A DNA stretch of 64,000 bases from Actinomycetota bacterium (GTDB taxonomy: Bacteria; Actinomycetota; Actinomycetes; Streptosporangiales; Streptosporangiaceae). Position numbers and translations under genes: made by a program. The notes beneath the pieces were generated by a model. That model did no database searches. It saw nothing but the letters and a program-made list of their open reading frames with translations, and was not told the origin of the DNA. The DNA lies in contig DAHVDE010000118.1 in NCBI GenBank assembly GCA_027313705.1, positions 1 through 64,000 of the forward strand, read 5' to 3'. Below, piece after piece: positions 46,045-54,670 of this stretch (its first letter is position 1; each line of letters opens with the position of its first letter).

Positions 46045-47136
46045 ATGCCGATAATTGAAGCCAGCGGGCTGGCCAGGACGTTCAGCAGCAGGAGACGGAA
46101 GGTCGAGGCGGTGCGCGGCGTGGACCTTACCGTGCACAGCGGCGAGATCGTCGGTTTTCTCGGCCCGAACGGGGCTGGCAAGACCACCACGCTGCGAATG
46201 CTGACGACCCTGCTCCGCCCGACAGCGGGAACCGCGACTGTAGCCGGCTGCGATCTGCTCCGCGACCCGCTCGGAGTCAGGCGCCGGATCGGCTACGTGC
46301 CGCAGGCAATCGGCGTTACCGCCGGCGGCACCGATCCGAACTGCACGGTCGCCGAGGAACTGGCCATCCAGGGCCGGGCCTACCGCTTGTCTGCTGCCGA
46401 TACTGCGGCCCGGGTCGGCCTACTGACCAGGCAACTCGACCTGACCGGCCTGGAGCCAAGACTATGCAAGACCCTTTCAGGCGGCCAGCGCCGCAGGCTC
46501 GACATCTCGCTCGGCCTGATCCACTCCCCCGGCGTGGTCTTCCTCGACGAGCCGACCACAGGTCTTGACCCGCAGAGCCGCAGCAACATGTGGGAGCACA
46601 TCACCAGCCTGCGGGAAAAGCTTGGCACCACGATCTTCCTGACAACGCACTACCTGGAAGAGGCGGACGCGCTGTGCGACCGGGTGCTTATCATCGACAA
46701 CGGCAAGATCATCGCGTCGGGCGTCCCTGAAGAACTGAAGCGGCAGATAGCTGGCGACGTGGTCACCTTGTCGGTGACCGGCGACCATGCTCAGGCGAAG
46801 GACATCCTGGCCGGCCACCCGAGCGTGCGCGAGATCGCACTCGACGGCCGCTCGATCAGGATGACTGTCGAGCACGGCGAGGAAGCCCTGCCCGCCATGC
46901 TGCGTGCGCTCGACGGCCAGGGCATCGCGCTCGCCTCGATCCAGCTAGCCAGGCCAACGCTGGATGATGTCTTCCTCACCCTGACCGGCCGGTCGCTTCG
47001 CGACGACTCGTCTTCGGCCGACCCAGGTCCTGACTTTGCGGCAGGCGGCGGTGAGCCTCATGAGGGCGGCGAGAGTTCAGAAGACAGCACCGCGAAGGAC
47101 GCGCTCGCTGGCGCAGGCAACAAGGGACGGAGTTAG
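46045..47136 (+). CDS. ABC-2 type exporter ATP-binding protein (DrrA-like)
   Basis: The 363-residue protein has Walker A GPNGAGKTTTLR near 38, the Q-loop, signature LSGGQRRRLDISLG near 143, Walker B VVFLDEPTTGLD near 160 and switch His in TTHYLEEADALCD. The accessory domain after 220 (VTLSVTGDHAQAKDIL) and the end LARPTLDDVFLTLTGRSLR are typical of DrrA/daunorubicin-resistance ATPases. A charged tail of about 35 residues follows. It drives export by the downstream permease, which starts 2 bp later. The cargo (drug, lipid or glycan) is unknown. Confidence 0.93.
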   Translation: MPIIEASGLARTFSSRRRKVEAVRGVDLTVHSGEIVGFLGPNGAGKTTTLRMLTTLLRPTAGTATVAGCDLLRDPLGVRRRIGYVPQAIGVTAGGTDPNCTVAEELAIQGRAYRLSAADTAARVGLLTRQLDLTGLEPRLCKTLSGGQRRRLDISLGLIHSPGVVFLDEPTTGLDPQSRSNMWEHITSLREKLGTTIFLTTHYLEEADALCDRVLIIDNGKIIASGVPEELKRQIAGDVVTLSVTGDHAQAKDILAGHPSVREIALDGRSIRMTVEHGEEALPAMLRALDGQGIALASIQLARPTLDDVFLTLTGRSLRDDSSSADPGPDFAAGGGEPHEGGESSEDSTAKDALAGAGNKGRS

Positions 47137-47138
47137 CA

Positions 47139-48002
47139 ATGACCACTGTAACGACCGCGTCCGATGCAGCCGGGTCACTATCTGAGCAGTCAGAAAGGCC
47201 GGTCGCGCCCGAGCCGAGGCCAGACAACAGGGCACTGACCTTCTTCAGCGATACCTGGCTCATCTTCACCAGGCACATGCGGCTGTCGCTGCGGAATCCC
47301 GCATGGGTCATCATCGGTCTCATCCAGCCGATCTTGTACCTGGCGTTCTTCGGACCGCTGCTCGCCAAGATCGCCCAGACCGGTGCGCTCGGCGTGCCTG
47401 CCGACAATCCTTACAGCTTCTTCGTCCCCGGCCTGCTGATCCAGCTCGGCCTATTCGGCGCAGCGTTCGTCGGGTTCACGATCATTTCTGACTGGCGCGC
47501 CGGCGTGATCGAGCGGTTCAGGGTCACGCCGGTCAGCCGGATGGCACTGCTGGCCGGACGGGTGATGCGCGACGTGATCACCTTGACCGTGCAGGCGATC
47601 GTGCTCGTGCTTGCCGGGCTCGCGTTCGGCTTGCGCGCGCCGGTCGCCGGCGTGCTCGTGAGCCTCGGCTTCGTCGCCGTGGTCGCGGTCAGCCTTTCCG
47701 CAGTCTCCTATGCTGTCGGCTTGCTGCTGAAAAGCGAGGACGCGCTGGCGCCGCTGCTCAACATGGTCATGGTGCCGCTGATGCTGCTATCGGGAATCAT
47801 GCTGCCGATGACGCTCGGTCCGCACTGGCTGCGCATCGCATCGAAGTGCACGCCGTTCGGCTACATCATCAACGCCATGCGCGGAGCCTTCGCCGGGCAC
47901 TACGTGACCATGATCATGCTCGAGGGAGTCTGCGTAGCAGTGGGCCTTGCCATCGCGTGCCTCTGGCTGGCCAGTCGTGCCTTCATCAAGGAAAACGCCT
48001 GA
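47139..48002 (+). CDS. ABC-2 type exporter permease (DrrB-like)
   Basis: The 287-residue membrane protein has about six helices between 45 and 285. Its architecture is typical of ABC-2 permeases: the N-terminal amphipathic FTRHMRLSLRNPAWVIIGLIQP, a central EPF-like region and LLLSGIMLPMTLGPHWLRIASKCTPFGYIINAMRG. It pairs with the ATPase two bases upstream (translational coupling). The gene ends in a perfect 19-bp hairpin. Confidence 0.92.
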   Translation: MTTVTTASDAAGSLSEQSERPVAPEPRPDNRALTFFSDTWLIFTRHMRLSLRNPAWVIIGLIQPILYLAFFGPLLAKIAQTGALGVPADNPYSFFVPGLLIQLGLFGAAFVGFTIISDWRAGVIERFRVTPVSRMALLAGRVMRDVITLTVQAIVLVLAGLAFGLRAPVAGVLVSLGFVAVVAVSLSAVSYAVGLLLKSEDALAPLLNMVMVPLMLLSGIMLPMTLGPHWLRIASKCTPFGYIINAMRGAFAGHYVTMIMLEGVCVAVGLAIACLWLASRAFIKENA

Positions 48003-48049
48003 CGCGGGCTTGCGGCCGGCTAGCCGATCGAGCCGGCCGCAAGCCCGCG
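48003..48049. terminator. Perfect 19-bp inverted repeat, bidirectional terminator
   Basis: The left arm 48003-48021 and right arm 48031-48049 are exact reverse complements (arm CGCGGGCTTGCGGCCGGCT) around a 9-base loop. It lies between the converging exporter permease and HAD genes and includes the stop and last nine codons of the HAD gene. There is no U-tract, as often in actinobacterial terminators. Confidence 0.85.
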
Positions 48050-48745
48050 CAGGATCGCCAGGTCAAGCTGAGCCAGCGAGTTCACGATCAGCATCCCCTG
48101 GCGCTCGGCGATCGGCACAATTCCCGGCACCGCAATGGTCACGCAGCCCGCTGCCAGCGCGGATGCGACCCCGTTCGGCGAGTCCTCGAGCGCCACGCAG
48201 CGCCTCGGATCGGCTCCGAGCAGGTCGGCCGCCTTCAGGTAGGGCTCGGGATCTGGCTTCGGCTTGCGCACGTCCGCACCCGATACGACCACGTCGAACG
48301 TCACGCCGAATCTGGCCAGCGACTTCAGCACGGCTGCCGCGATCAGCCGCTCTGATGAGGTCACCAGTGCATAAGGCACGCCTGCCGCGCGCACGGCGCC
48401 GATCAACTCGACAGCCCCTGGCATCGGATAGATCTCCCGCGACGTGAGCCTCTCGGCCATGCCGTCAACCAGCCAGCCGGCCACCACCTCGAATCCGGGT
48501 GCCAGCTCGGGCCGATCGGATCTGCTGATCAGGTAATCGACGCTGCGCCGCAACGAGCCGCCGACTAGGGCGTGCTGATCGGCGGCCGACCAGGAGCCGC
48601 CGAGCCTGGCCATGACCGAGCGCTCGACTTCGAACCAGATGGGCTCGGTGTCGACCAGCAGGCCATCCATGTCGAAAAGGACGGCCTGCAGCGTCTGGTG
48701 CCCGGCCGCCCGGCCGCCCGCGGCCTCGTCGATGAGGGATCCCAT
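48020..48745 (-). CDS. HAD-family phosphatase (beta-phosphoglucomutase-like)
   Basis: The 241-residue protein has HAD motif I DMDGLLVDTEP near 26, an alpha-helical cap, motif II VTSSERL near 128, motif III Lys in VRKPKPDPEPY and motif IV LEDSPNGVASALAAG. It hydrolyses or transfers a phosphate of an unknown sugar or nucleotide. Its ATG overlaps the TGA of metH (ATGA), so it is translated together with metH. The last residues AAGSIG are encoded in the terminator stem. Confidence 0.93.
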   Translation of the reverse strand: MGSLIDEAAGGRAAGHQTLQAVLFDMDGLLVDTEPIWFEVERSVMARLGGSWSAADQHALVGGSLRRSVDYLISRSDRPELAPGFEVVAGWLVDGMAERLTSREIYPMPGAVELIGAVRAAGVPYALVTSSERLIAAAVLKSLARFGVTFDVVVSGADVRKPKPDPEPYLKAADLLGADPRRCVALEDSPNGVASALAAGCVTIAVPGIVPIAERQGMLIVNSLAQLDLAILRGLAAGSIG

Positions 48746-51700
48746 CAGGTACTGAAATATTTCGCTTCAGGATGGTGCACGATCACCGCGTCGGTCGACT
48801 GCTCAGGAGCGAGCTGGAACTCCTCCGACAAATGCACCCCGATCCGCTCGGCGTCGAGCAACCGCATCACCTTGGCCCGGTCCTCTAGATCGGGGCACGC
48901 CGGATACCCGAACGAGTAACGGCATCCCTGGTACCCGACTCGCAGGATCTCGTCAAGATCCTGCGGGTCGGCTCCGCCGAATCCGAGCGCCTCCCGCACC
49001 CGGGTGTGCCAGTACTCGGCCAGCGCCTCGGCTAGCTGCACGGAAAGTCCGTGCAGCTCAAGATAGTCACGGTAAGCGTGCTTGGCGAAAAGCTCCGCTG
49101 TGGCCTCGCTGATTCTCGGCCCGATCGTCACAAGCTGGAAGGCGACCACGTCGGTCTGGCCGGAGGACGCGGCCTTAAAGAAGTCGGCCAGGCACAGCCG
49201 GCGGTCCCGCCGCTGCCTGGGAAAAGTGAACCGCTCGCGCTCGCGCCCGTCATCATCGAGCACGATCAGGTCATCGCCGTCACTGACGCAGGGGAAGTAG
49301 CCATAGGCAACCGCTGCTTGCAGCAGGCCTTCGGTCTGCGCCCGGTCAAGCCACATCCGCAGCCGCGGCCACCCCTGCGTCTCGGCGAGTTCCTCCTGCG
49401 AGCCGCCGTCGCCGCCCCGTGCGGGCTTCAGTCCCCATTGGCCGAGGAACAGCGCCCGCTCGTCCAGGTAGCTGGCGTACTCGGCCAGCCCGATGCCCTT
49501 CACCACGGCGGTGCCGAGGAACGGCGGCGTGGGCACGGGCACATCTTTCCTGACATCGGACCGCCAGCTATCACCGCCGGCGCCCTCGCCGCCTGTGCCT
49601 CCCGCCACGGCGCCGGTCGCCAGCTTCGCGGCCGGCCGTACCCGGCGCTGTCGCAGCGCAGGCAAGGTCGCCCCTGGGACCCCCCGCTTGACCGCCATCG
49701 CGGCATCCATCAGCCGCAGGCCCTCGAAAGCGTCCCGCGCGTACCGCACTTCACCCTCGAACAGTTCGGCCAGGTCCTGCTCGACGTAGGACCTGGTAAG
49801 CGCGGCACCGCCGAGCAGCACCGGCCACCGCCGCGCCAGCCCGCGTGAATTCAGTTCCGCCAGGTTGTCCTTCATTACCACGGTCGACTTCACCAGCAGG
49901 CCGGACATGCCGATCACGTCTGCATCGTGGTCGAGGGCAGCCTGCACGATCGCGGAAATCGGCTGCTTGATGCCCAGGTTGACCACGTCGTAGCCGTTGT
50001 TGGAGACAATGATGTCGACCAGGTTCTTGCCGATATCGTGCACGTCGCCCTTGACCGTCGCGAGCACGATCTTGCCCTTGCCTGACTCGTCGGTCCGTTC
50101 CATGTGCGGCTCAAGGTAGCCAACCGCCGCCTTCATGACCTCGGCAGAGGTGAGCACGAAAGGAAGCTGCATCTGGCCCGAGCCGAAGAGATCGCCTACC
50201 GTTCTCATTCCGTCGAGCAAGATGTCGTTGACGATCTCCAGCGCGGGCCGTCCTCGCAGCGCCTCCTCCAGGTCGGCTTCCAGCCCCTGCCGCTCGCCGT
50301 CGATGATCCGGCGCTTAAGCCGCTCGGCAAGCGGCAGTCCGGCCAGTTCGGCCGCCCGGCTGGCCTTCAGCGACTTGGTGTCGACGCCAGCGAAGAGTTC
50401 CAGCAGCGTGCTGAGCGGGTCATAGCCATCTCTGCGGCGATCGTAGACGAGGTCAAGCGCGACCTGAAGCTGCTCGTCAGGGATGCGCGAGATCGGCATG
50501 ATCCTCGCGGCATGCACGATTGCCGAGTCGAGTCCGGCCCGTACGCACTCGTTCAGGAAGACCGAGTTGAGCACGGCGCGGGCGGCGGGGTTCAGGCCGA
50601 AGGAAACGTTGGAGACGCCTAGCGTGGTCTGCACGGCCGGGTAGCGCCGCTTGACCTCCCTGATCGCCTCGATCGTCGCGATCGCGTCGCGCCTGGTCTC
50701 TTCTTGCCCGGTCGCGATCGGGAACGTCAGGCAGTCGACGATAATGTCCGACTCGCGCATGCCCCAGTTCCCTGTGAGGTCCTCGATCAGCCTGGCGGCC
50801 ACCGCTACTTTCCAGTCGGCTGTCCTGGCCTGACCTTGCTCGTCGATGGTCAGCGCGACCACGGCGGCCCCGTGCTCAGTCACGATCGGCATCATCTGGG
50901 CGATCCGCGACTTCGGGCCGTCGCCGTCCTCATAGTTCACCGAGTTGACGACCGCGCGGCCCCCGAGCAGTTCAAGGCCGGCCTTGATCACGTCAGGCTC
51001 GGTGGAATCGAGCATCAGCGGAAGCGTGGCTGCGGTCGCCAGCCTGCTCGCCACTTCCCGCATGTCGGCAACGCCGTCGCGACCGACGTAGTCGATGCAA
51101 AGGTCGAGCAGGTGCGCGCCGTCCCTGGTCTGCGACCTCGCTATCTCCACGCAGCCGTCAAGATCGCCTGCGATCATGGCTTCCCTGAATGCCTTGGACC
51201 CGTTCGCGTTCGTGCGCTCGCCGATCGCCAGGAAGGCGGTGTCCTGCCGGAAGGGCACGTGCTGGTAGAGCGAGGAGATACCAGGTTCTGGCCGTGGCTT
51301 GCGCTTGGTCAGCGGCCGACGCGCGAGACGCGCCGCCACCTCGGCTAGGTGCGCCGGCGTGGTGCCGCAGCAGCCACCCACGATCGCCAGTCCGAAATCC
51401 TTGACGAAGGTCTCGTGAGCTCTGGCCAGTTCGTCCGGAGTGACCGGGTAGAACGCGCCGCTCGAGGTCAGTTCCGGCAGGCCGGCGTTCGGCATGCAGG
51501 ACAACGGTATCCGCGCGTGCGCGGCCAGGTAGCGCAGGTGCTCGCTCATCTCGGCCGGGCCGGTCGCGCAGTTGAGCCCGATGACGTCGATGCCAAGCGG
51601 CTCGAGCGCCGTAAGCGCCGCGCCGATTTCCGTGCCGAGCAGCATCGACCCGGTCGTCTCTATGGTGACCTGGCCGATCAGCAGGATGTCGCGATCCGCT

Positions 51701-52266
51701 GCCTGGATCGCCCGCCTGGCCCCGACGATGGCGGCCTTGGCCTGGAGCAGATCCTGGCAAGTCTCGACGATGAGCGCGTCGGAACCGCCATCGAGCAGGC
51801 CCTTGGCGTTGAGTTCATATGCATCGCGCAGTTCAGCGTAGGAAACATGCCCGAGCGTCGGCAGCTTGGTGCCAGGACCAATCGAGCCGAGCACCCACCT
51901 GGGATGACTCGCCGTGCTCGCTTCATCCGCGGCCGCCCGCGCGAGTCGCGCGCCGGCCAGGCTGAGCTCGTAAATCCGCTCGGGTATGCCGTATTCGCCC
52001 AGGTTGCCGAGATTAGCGCCGAACGTGTTGGTCGTAACGCAATCCGAGCCGGCCTCAAGGTAGCCGTCGTGGACCGAGCGCACGATGTCTGGCCTGGTGA
52101 GGTTGAGTATCTCGTTGCAGCCCTCGTAGCCGTCGAAGTCGTCGAGAGTCGCCGGGCTGCTCTGGAGCATGACCCCCATCGCGCCATCTGCGATAATGAC
52201 ATGCTGTTCCAGCGCAGCTCGAATAGCAGTGCGATGCCCCGGGGACTGATCTGCTTCTTGCGCCAT
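48745..52266 (-). CDS. metH: Cobalamin-dependent methionine synthase
   Basis: The 1173-residue protein contains all MetH modules. The homocysteine/zinc domain is at about 1-310 (LNCATGPAEMSE; GGCCGTTPAHL). The methyltetrahydrofolate pterin domain is at about 335-590 (GERTNANGSKAFREA; LMLDSTEPDVI). The B12 cap and binding domain is at about 620-880 (GDVHDIGKNLVDIIVSNNGYD, His being the cobalt ligand). The reactivation domain is at the C-terminus (EALAEYWHTRVREALGF; GCRYSFGYPACPD). It makes methionine from homocysteine. A -10 box nine bases before the ATG suggests a short or absent leader. A HAD gene follows with ATGA overlap. Confidence 0.98.
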   Translation of the reverse strand: MAQEADQSPGHRTAIRAALEQHVIIADGAMGVMLQSSPATLDDFDGYEGCNEILNLTRPDIVRSVHDGYLEAGSDCVTTNTFGANLGNLGEYGIPERIYELSLAGARLARAAADEASTASHPRWVLGSIGPGTKLPTLGHVSYAELRDAYELNAKGLLDGGSDALIVETCQDLLQAKAAIVGARRAIQAADRDILLIGQVTIETTGSMLLGTEIGAALTALEPLGIDVIGLNCATGPAEMSEHLRYLAAHARIPLSCMPNAGLPELTSSGAFYPVTPDELARAHETFVKDFGLAIVGGCCGTTPAHLAEVAARLARRPLTKRKPRPEPGISSLYQHVPFRQDTAFLAIGERTNANGSKAFREAMIAGDLDGCVEIARSQTRDGAHLLDLCIDYVGRDGVADMREVASRLATAATLPLMLDSTEPDVIKAGLELLGGRAVVNSVNYEDGDGPKSRIAQMMPIVTEHGAAVVALTIDEQGQARTADWKVAVAARLIEDLTGNWGMRESDIIVDCLTFPIATGQEETRRDAIATIEAIREVKRRYPAVQTTLGVSNVSFGLNPAARAVLNSVFLNECVRAGLDSAIVHAARIMPISRIPDEQLQVALDLVYDRRRDGYDPLSTLLELFAGVDTKSLKASRAAELAGLPLAERLKRRIIDGERQGLEADLEEALRGRPALEIVNDILLDGMRTVGDLFGSGQMQLPFVLTSAEVMKAAVGYLEPHMERTDESGKGKIVLATVKGDVHDIGKNLVDIIVSNNGYDVVNLGIKQPISAIVQAALDHDADVIGMSGLLVKSTVVMKDNLAELNSRGLARRWPVLLGGAALTRSYVEQDLAELFEGEVRYARDAFEGLRLMDAAMAVKRGVPGATLPALRQRRVRPAAKLATGAVAGGTGGEGAGGDSWRSDVRKDVPVPTPPFLGTAVVKGIGLAEYASYLDERALFLGQWGLKPARGGDGGSQEELAETQGWPRLRMWLDRAQTEGLLQAAVAYGYFPCVSDGDDLIVLDDDGRERERFTFPRQRRDRRLCLADFFKAASSGQTDVVAFQLVTIGPRISEATAELFAKHAYRDYLELHGLSVQLAEALAEYWHTRVREALGFGGADPQDLDEILRVGYQGCRYSFGYPACPDLEDRAKVMRLLDAERIGVHLSEEFQLAPEQSTDAVIVHHPEAKYFST

Positions 52267-52275
52267 GGTGGCTCT

Positions 52276-52313
52276 ATTCTAAGGGGGTCGCGATCCGAGC
52301 GGCGTCGCGATCC
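52276..52313 (-). promoter_or_regulatory. metH promoter with 10-bp direct repeats around the -35 position
   Basis: TAGAAT (52276-52281, minus strand) lies nine bases before the metH ATG. No -35 box is seen 17 bases upstream. Instead two copies of GGATCGCGAC (minus strand; 52287-52296 and 52304-52313, 17 bp apart) flank that position, which suggests an activator or repressor site. Confidence 0.5.
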
Positions 52314-52419
52314 CAGGCGGCGTGCCGGGCACGTAGGCTGGAGGCCATAACGCGGTGCTGAAAGCAGACGGCGCCGGCCGCAGGTCGATGCACGTAACGG
52401 GTCGTGGAGGTGGCTTCAG

Positions 52420-53274
52420 ATCGAGTTCGACGGCATCTCAGCACTGAACTCGCCAGCCGTCATCGCAGCCTTCGAAGGCTGGAACGACGCGGGAGAGGCG
52501 GCTAGTGCCGCCATCGCTCATCTCAGTACCACCTGGGACGCGACCGCGATCGGCGAGATCGATCCTGAGGACTTCTACGACTTCCAGGTCACCAGGCCGG
52601 TGCTCGAGGTTGCCGACGGGCAAACCAGGCGGCTCACCTGGCCGACGACGAGGCTGGCAGTGGCCCACCCGCCCGGCCTTGGCAGGGACATCGTGCTTCT
52701 GCACGGGATCGAGCCGAACATGCGCTGGCGTGGCTTCTGCCGCGACCTGGTCGATGGTTTTACCAAGCTTGGCGTCGAGATGGTGATACTGACCGGAGCG
52801 CTGCTCGCCGACTCGCCGCACACCAGGCCGGTGCCGGTGACAATTGCCGCTTCCGATGAGAAGCTTGCCGTTGCCCTGCAAATCGACCCGGTTGATTATC
52901 AGGGCCCGACCGGAATCGTGAACGTCCTTCAGGACGCCTGCTCCGCCGCGAGCATCCCGTCAGTGTCCCTGTGGGCGGCCGTGCCGCACTATGTAGCCCA
53001 GCCGCCGAGCCCCAAGGCGACGCTGGCCTTGCTCCGCGGCATAGAGGACATACTTGACGCGCCCATGCCACTCGGAGACCTGCCTGACGAGGCCCGTGCC
53101 TGGGAGCGCGGCGTAGACGAACTGGCTGAGCAGGACGCGGAAGTGGCCGAGTACGTCAGGGCGCTTGAGGAAGCCAAGGACGCGACCGACCTGCCCGAGG
53201 CCAGCGGCGACGCGATAGCCAGGGAGTTCGAGCGCTATCTGCGCCGCCGCGGCGAACACGGCGGCACCAGATAG
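52420..53274 (+). CDS. PAC2 family protein without a canonical start codon
   Basis: The reading frame encodes a 284-residue PAC2 (proteasome-assembly-chaperone-2-like) protein: IEFDGISALNSPAVIAAFEG, then WNDAGEA, ILLHGIEPNMRW, LLADSPHTRPVP and SLWAAVPHYVA. Between the in-frame stop at 52348 and the family start there is no ATG, GTG or TTG. The family start aligns with an ATC at 52420 that has GGAGG nine bases upstream. The first GTG (52600) would remove the conserved WNDAG segment. Either ATC is used, or an indel or sequencing error hides the start. Actinobacterial PAC2 genes lie beside metH and proteasome genes; the bacterial role is unproven. Confidence 0.8.
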   Translation: MEFDGISALNSPAVIAAFEGWNDAGEAASAAIAHLSTTWDATAIGEIDPEDFYDFQVTRPVLEVADGQTRRLTWPTTRLAVAHPPGLGRDIVLLHGIEPNMRWRGFCRDLVDGFTKLGVEMVILTGALLADSPHTRPVPVTIAASDEKLAVALQIDPVDYQGPTGIVNVLQDACSAASIPSVSLWAAVPHYVAQPPSPKATLALLRGIEDILDAPMPLGDLPDEARAWERGVDELAEQDAEVAEYVRALEEAKDATDLPEASGDAIAREFERYLRRRGEHGGTR

Positions 53275-53326
53275 CGCGCTGCCCCTGGGTAAGTTCACGG
53301 GTCAAACCGGCCTAGATCGCAGGTCG

Positions 53327-54163
53327 CTAGATCGGGGGCCAGGGGACGGCGGGCCAGTCGTCCGGGGGGTAGGGATGGACTTGGTGCTCGCGGAGCAGGT
53401 CGACCCTGATCGAGGTGGCCTGGACTTCCTCTTCTGTCAGCCACTGGCCGAGCTCGCCGGTCAGGTCACCCCCGGTGAGACCGTCGCTCAGCCGGCTAAG
53501 CGCCTCGACATCGGTACCCGTGAGCTGGCTGCCACGCCACTGCCAGAGCACGGTGCGCAGTTTGTATTCCGCTGAGAAGCAGACGCCGTGATCGCAGCCG
53601 TAGAGGCGGCCGGCGGCCGTGGGCAGCAGATGGCCGATCTTGCGGTCGGCGTTGTTGATCACGGCATCAAACACTGCCATGGCCCGCAGGCTGGCATTGT
53701 GCCGGTTCCTGGCCAGGGCGACCAGGTCACGCTCGGGGTCGATGTCGATCCAGAGCTGGCACATGCCAGGACCGAACGGGCCCTCGCGGTAGACCGTGGG
53801 CGGGACTATATCCCAGCCTGACGCCCTGGAAACGAGGTAGGCGCAAAGCTCACGCCCGGCCAGCGTGCCGGTCGGGAAATCCCAGAGCGGGCGCTCCCCC
53901 GCTACCGGCTTGTAGACGCACGCCGCCTCCTGGTCGCCGCGACTCACCAGGCAGTACAGCGTGGCGTTCGAAGCCTCGACCAGCCGCCCGGCGACCTTAA
54001 GCTCGCCCTCGGTCAGCAGCGCGATGGCATCTTCCTCGCTGATCACGGCCGGTGCCTGGTCTTTGCTTTGCCTGACCCGCCTGGCCGGCCGGTCAGGCGA
54101 TCTTTCAGTTGCGGCCAACCCGGTGTCCGTTCTGGCGCGGGCAGACGTGACCGGAAGCGTCAA
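53327..54163 (-). CDS. SCO1664 family protein (PI3/4-kinase-like fold)
   Basis: The 278-residue protein has the family block ASNATLYCLV, ACVYKPVAGERPLWDFPTGT and a kinase-like core, MAVFDAVINNADRKIGHLL, near 165. GRLYGCDHGVCF, a D-x-G-like metal motif, and VLWQWRG follow. The function is unknown; the fold suggests phosphotransfer. The start is uncertain: TTG 54163, TTG 54118 and GTG 54046 are possible, and the first overlaps the DUF3090 gene. It is the third gene of the conserved phosphomutase-DUF3090-SCO1664 trio. Confidence 0.85.
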   Translation of the reverse strand: MTLPVTSARARTDTGLAATERSPDRPARRVRQSKDQAPAVISEEDAIALLTEGELKVAGRLVEASNATLYCLVSRGDQEAACVYKPVAGERPLWDFPTGTLAGRELCAYLVSRASGWDIVPPTVYREGPFGPGMCQLWIDIDPERDLVALARNRHNASLRAMAVFDAVINNADRKIGHLLPTAAGRLYGCDHGVCFSAEYKLRTVLWQWRGSQLTGTDVEALSRLSDGLTGGDLTGELGQWLTEEEVQATSIRVDLLREHQVHPYPPDDWPAVPWPPI

Positions 54164-54665
54164 GCGGCAAACCGCAGAGCGGGCAGGGCGGGCGTCCGGC
54201 GACGACCAGTTGCGTCGCTCTCTTGGCGAAGGCCCTGGCCGCGGCCGCTGTGATCGTCACCCGGAGAATAGCCGGGCCATCGTCAGGCAGATCTTCGCTC
54301 AGCGGCTCGATCGGCTCGTCGCTGAGCTCCTGTGCCTCGATGATGACCCGTTCGCTCTCGCCATCCCAGGCCAGCGCGATGGCACCGACCCTGAAGTCCT
54401 CCATCAGCGGCTGTTCGAGCGGCCCGTCGTCGGCCAGCGACTCAGGCGCGGAAGCGGGAACCGACGGCGATCCCCCGGTCCGCCGCCTGACCTCGTCGAG
54501 CAGTTCATCGAGACGCTCGGCAAGCTGGCTTACCTGACCTTTCTCCAGCGCCACGCTGGTAGTACGGCCGCCGCCCGCGGCCTGCAGATAGAAAGTGCGC
54601 TCACCAGGCTGGCCGACGGTTCCGGCAACGAACCTGTCCGGCGGGTCGTACGTGTAGACCGGCAT
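54105..54665 (-). CDS. DUF3090 family protein with C-terminal zinc ribbon
   Basis: The 186-residue protein (MPVYTYDPPDRFVAGTVGQP) has the DUF3090 pattern GERTFYLQAAGGGRTTSVAL, an acidic middle and an Ala-rich helix. It ends with a zinc ribbon, CPLCGLPLDASGHVCPRQNG. The function is unknown. It lies 5 bp after the phosphomutase-like gene and overlaps the start region of SCO1664, so the three act as an operon. Confidence 0.92.
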   Translation of the reverse strand: MPVYTYDPPDRFVAGTVGQPGERTFYLQAAGGGRTTSVALEKGQVSQLAERLDELLDEVRRRTGGSPSVPASAPESLADDGPLEQPLMEDFRVGAIALAWDGESERVIIEAQELSDEPIEPLSEDLPDDGPAILRVTITAAAARAFAKRATQLVVAGRPPCPLCGLPLDASGHVCPRQNGHRVGRN

Positions 54666-54670
54666 AAGAC

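Noticed and set aside
52267-52419. Cobalamin riboswitch upstream of metH
   Set aside because: The gap to the divergent PAC2 gene is only 153 bp, the -10 box is nine bases from the ATG, and no B12-box-like sequence was seen.
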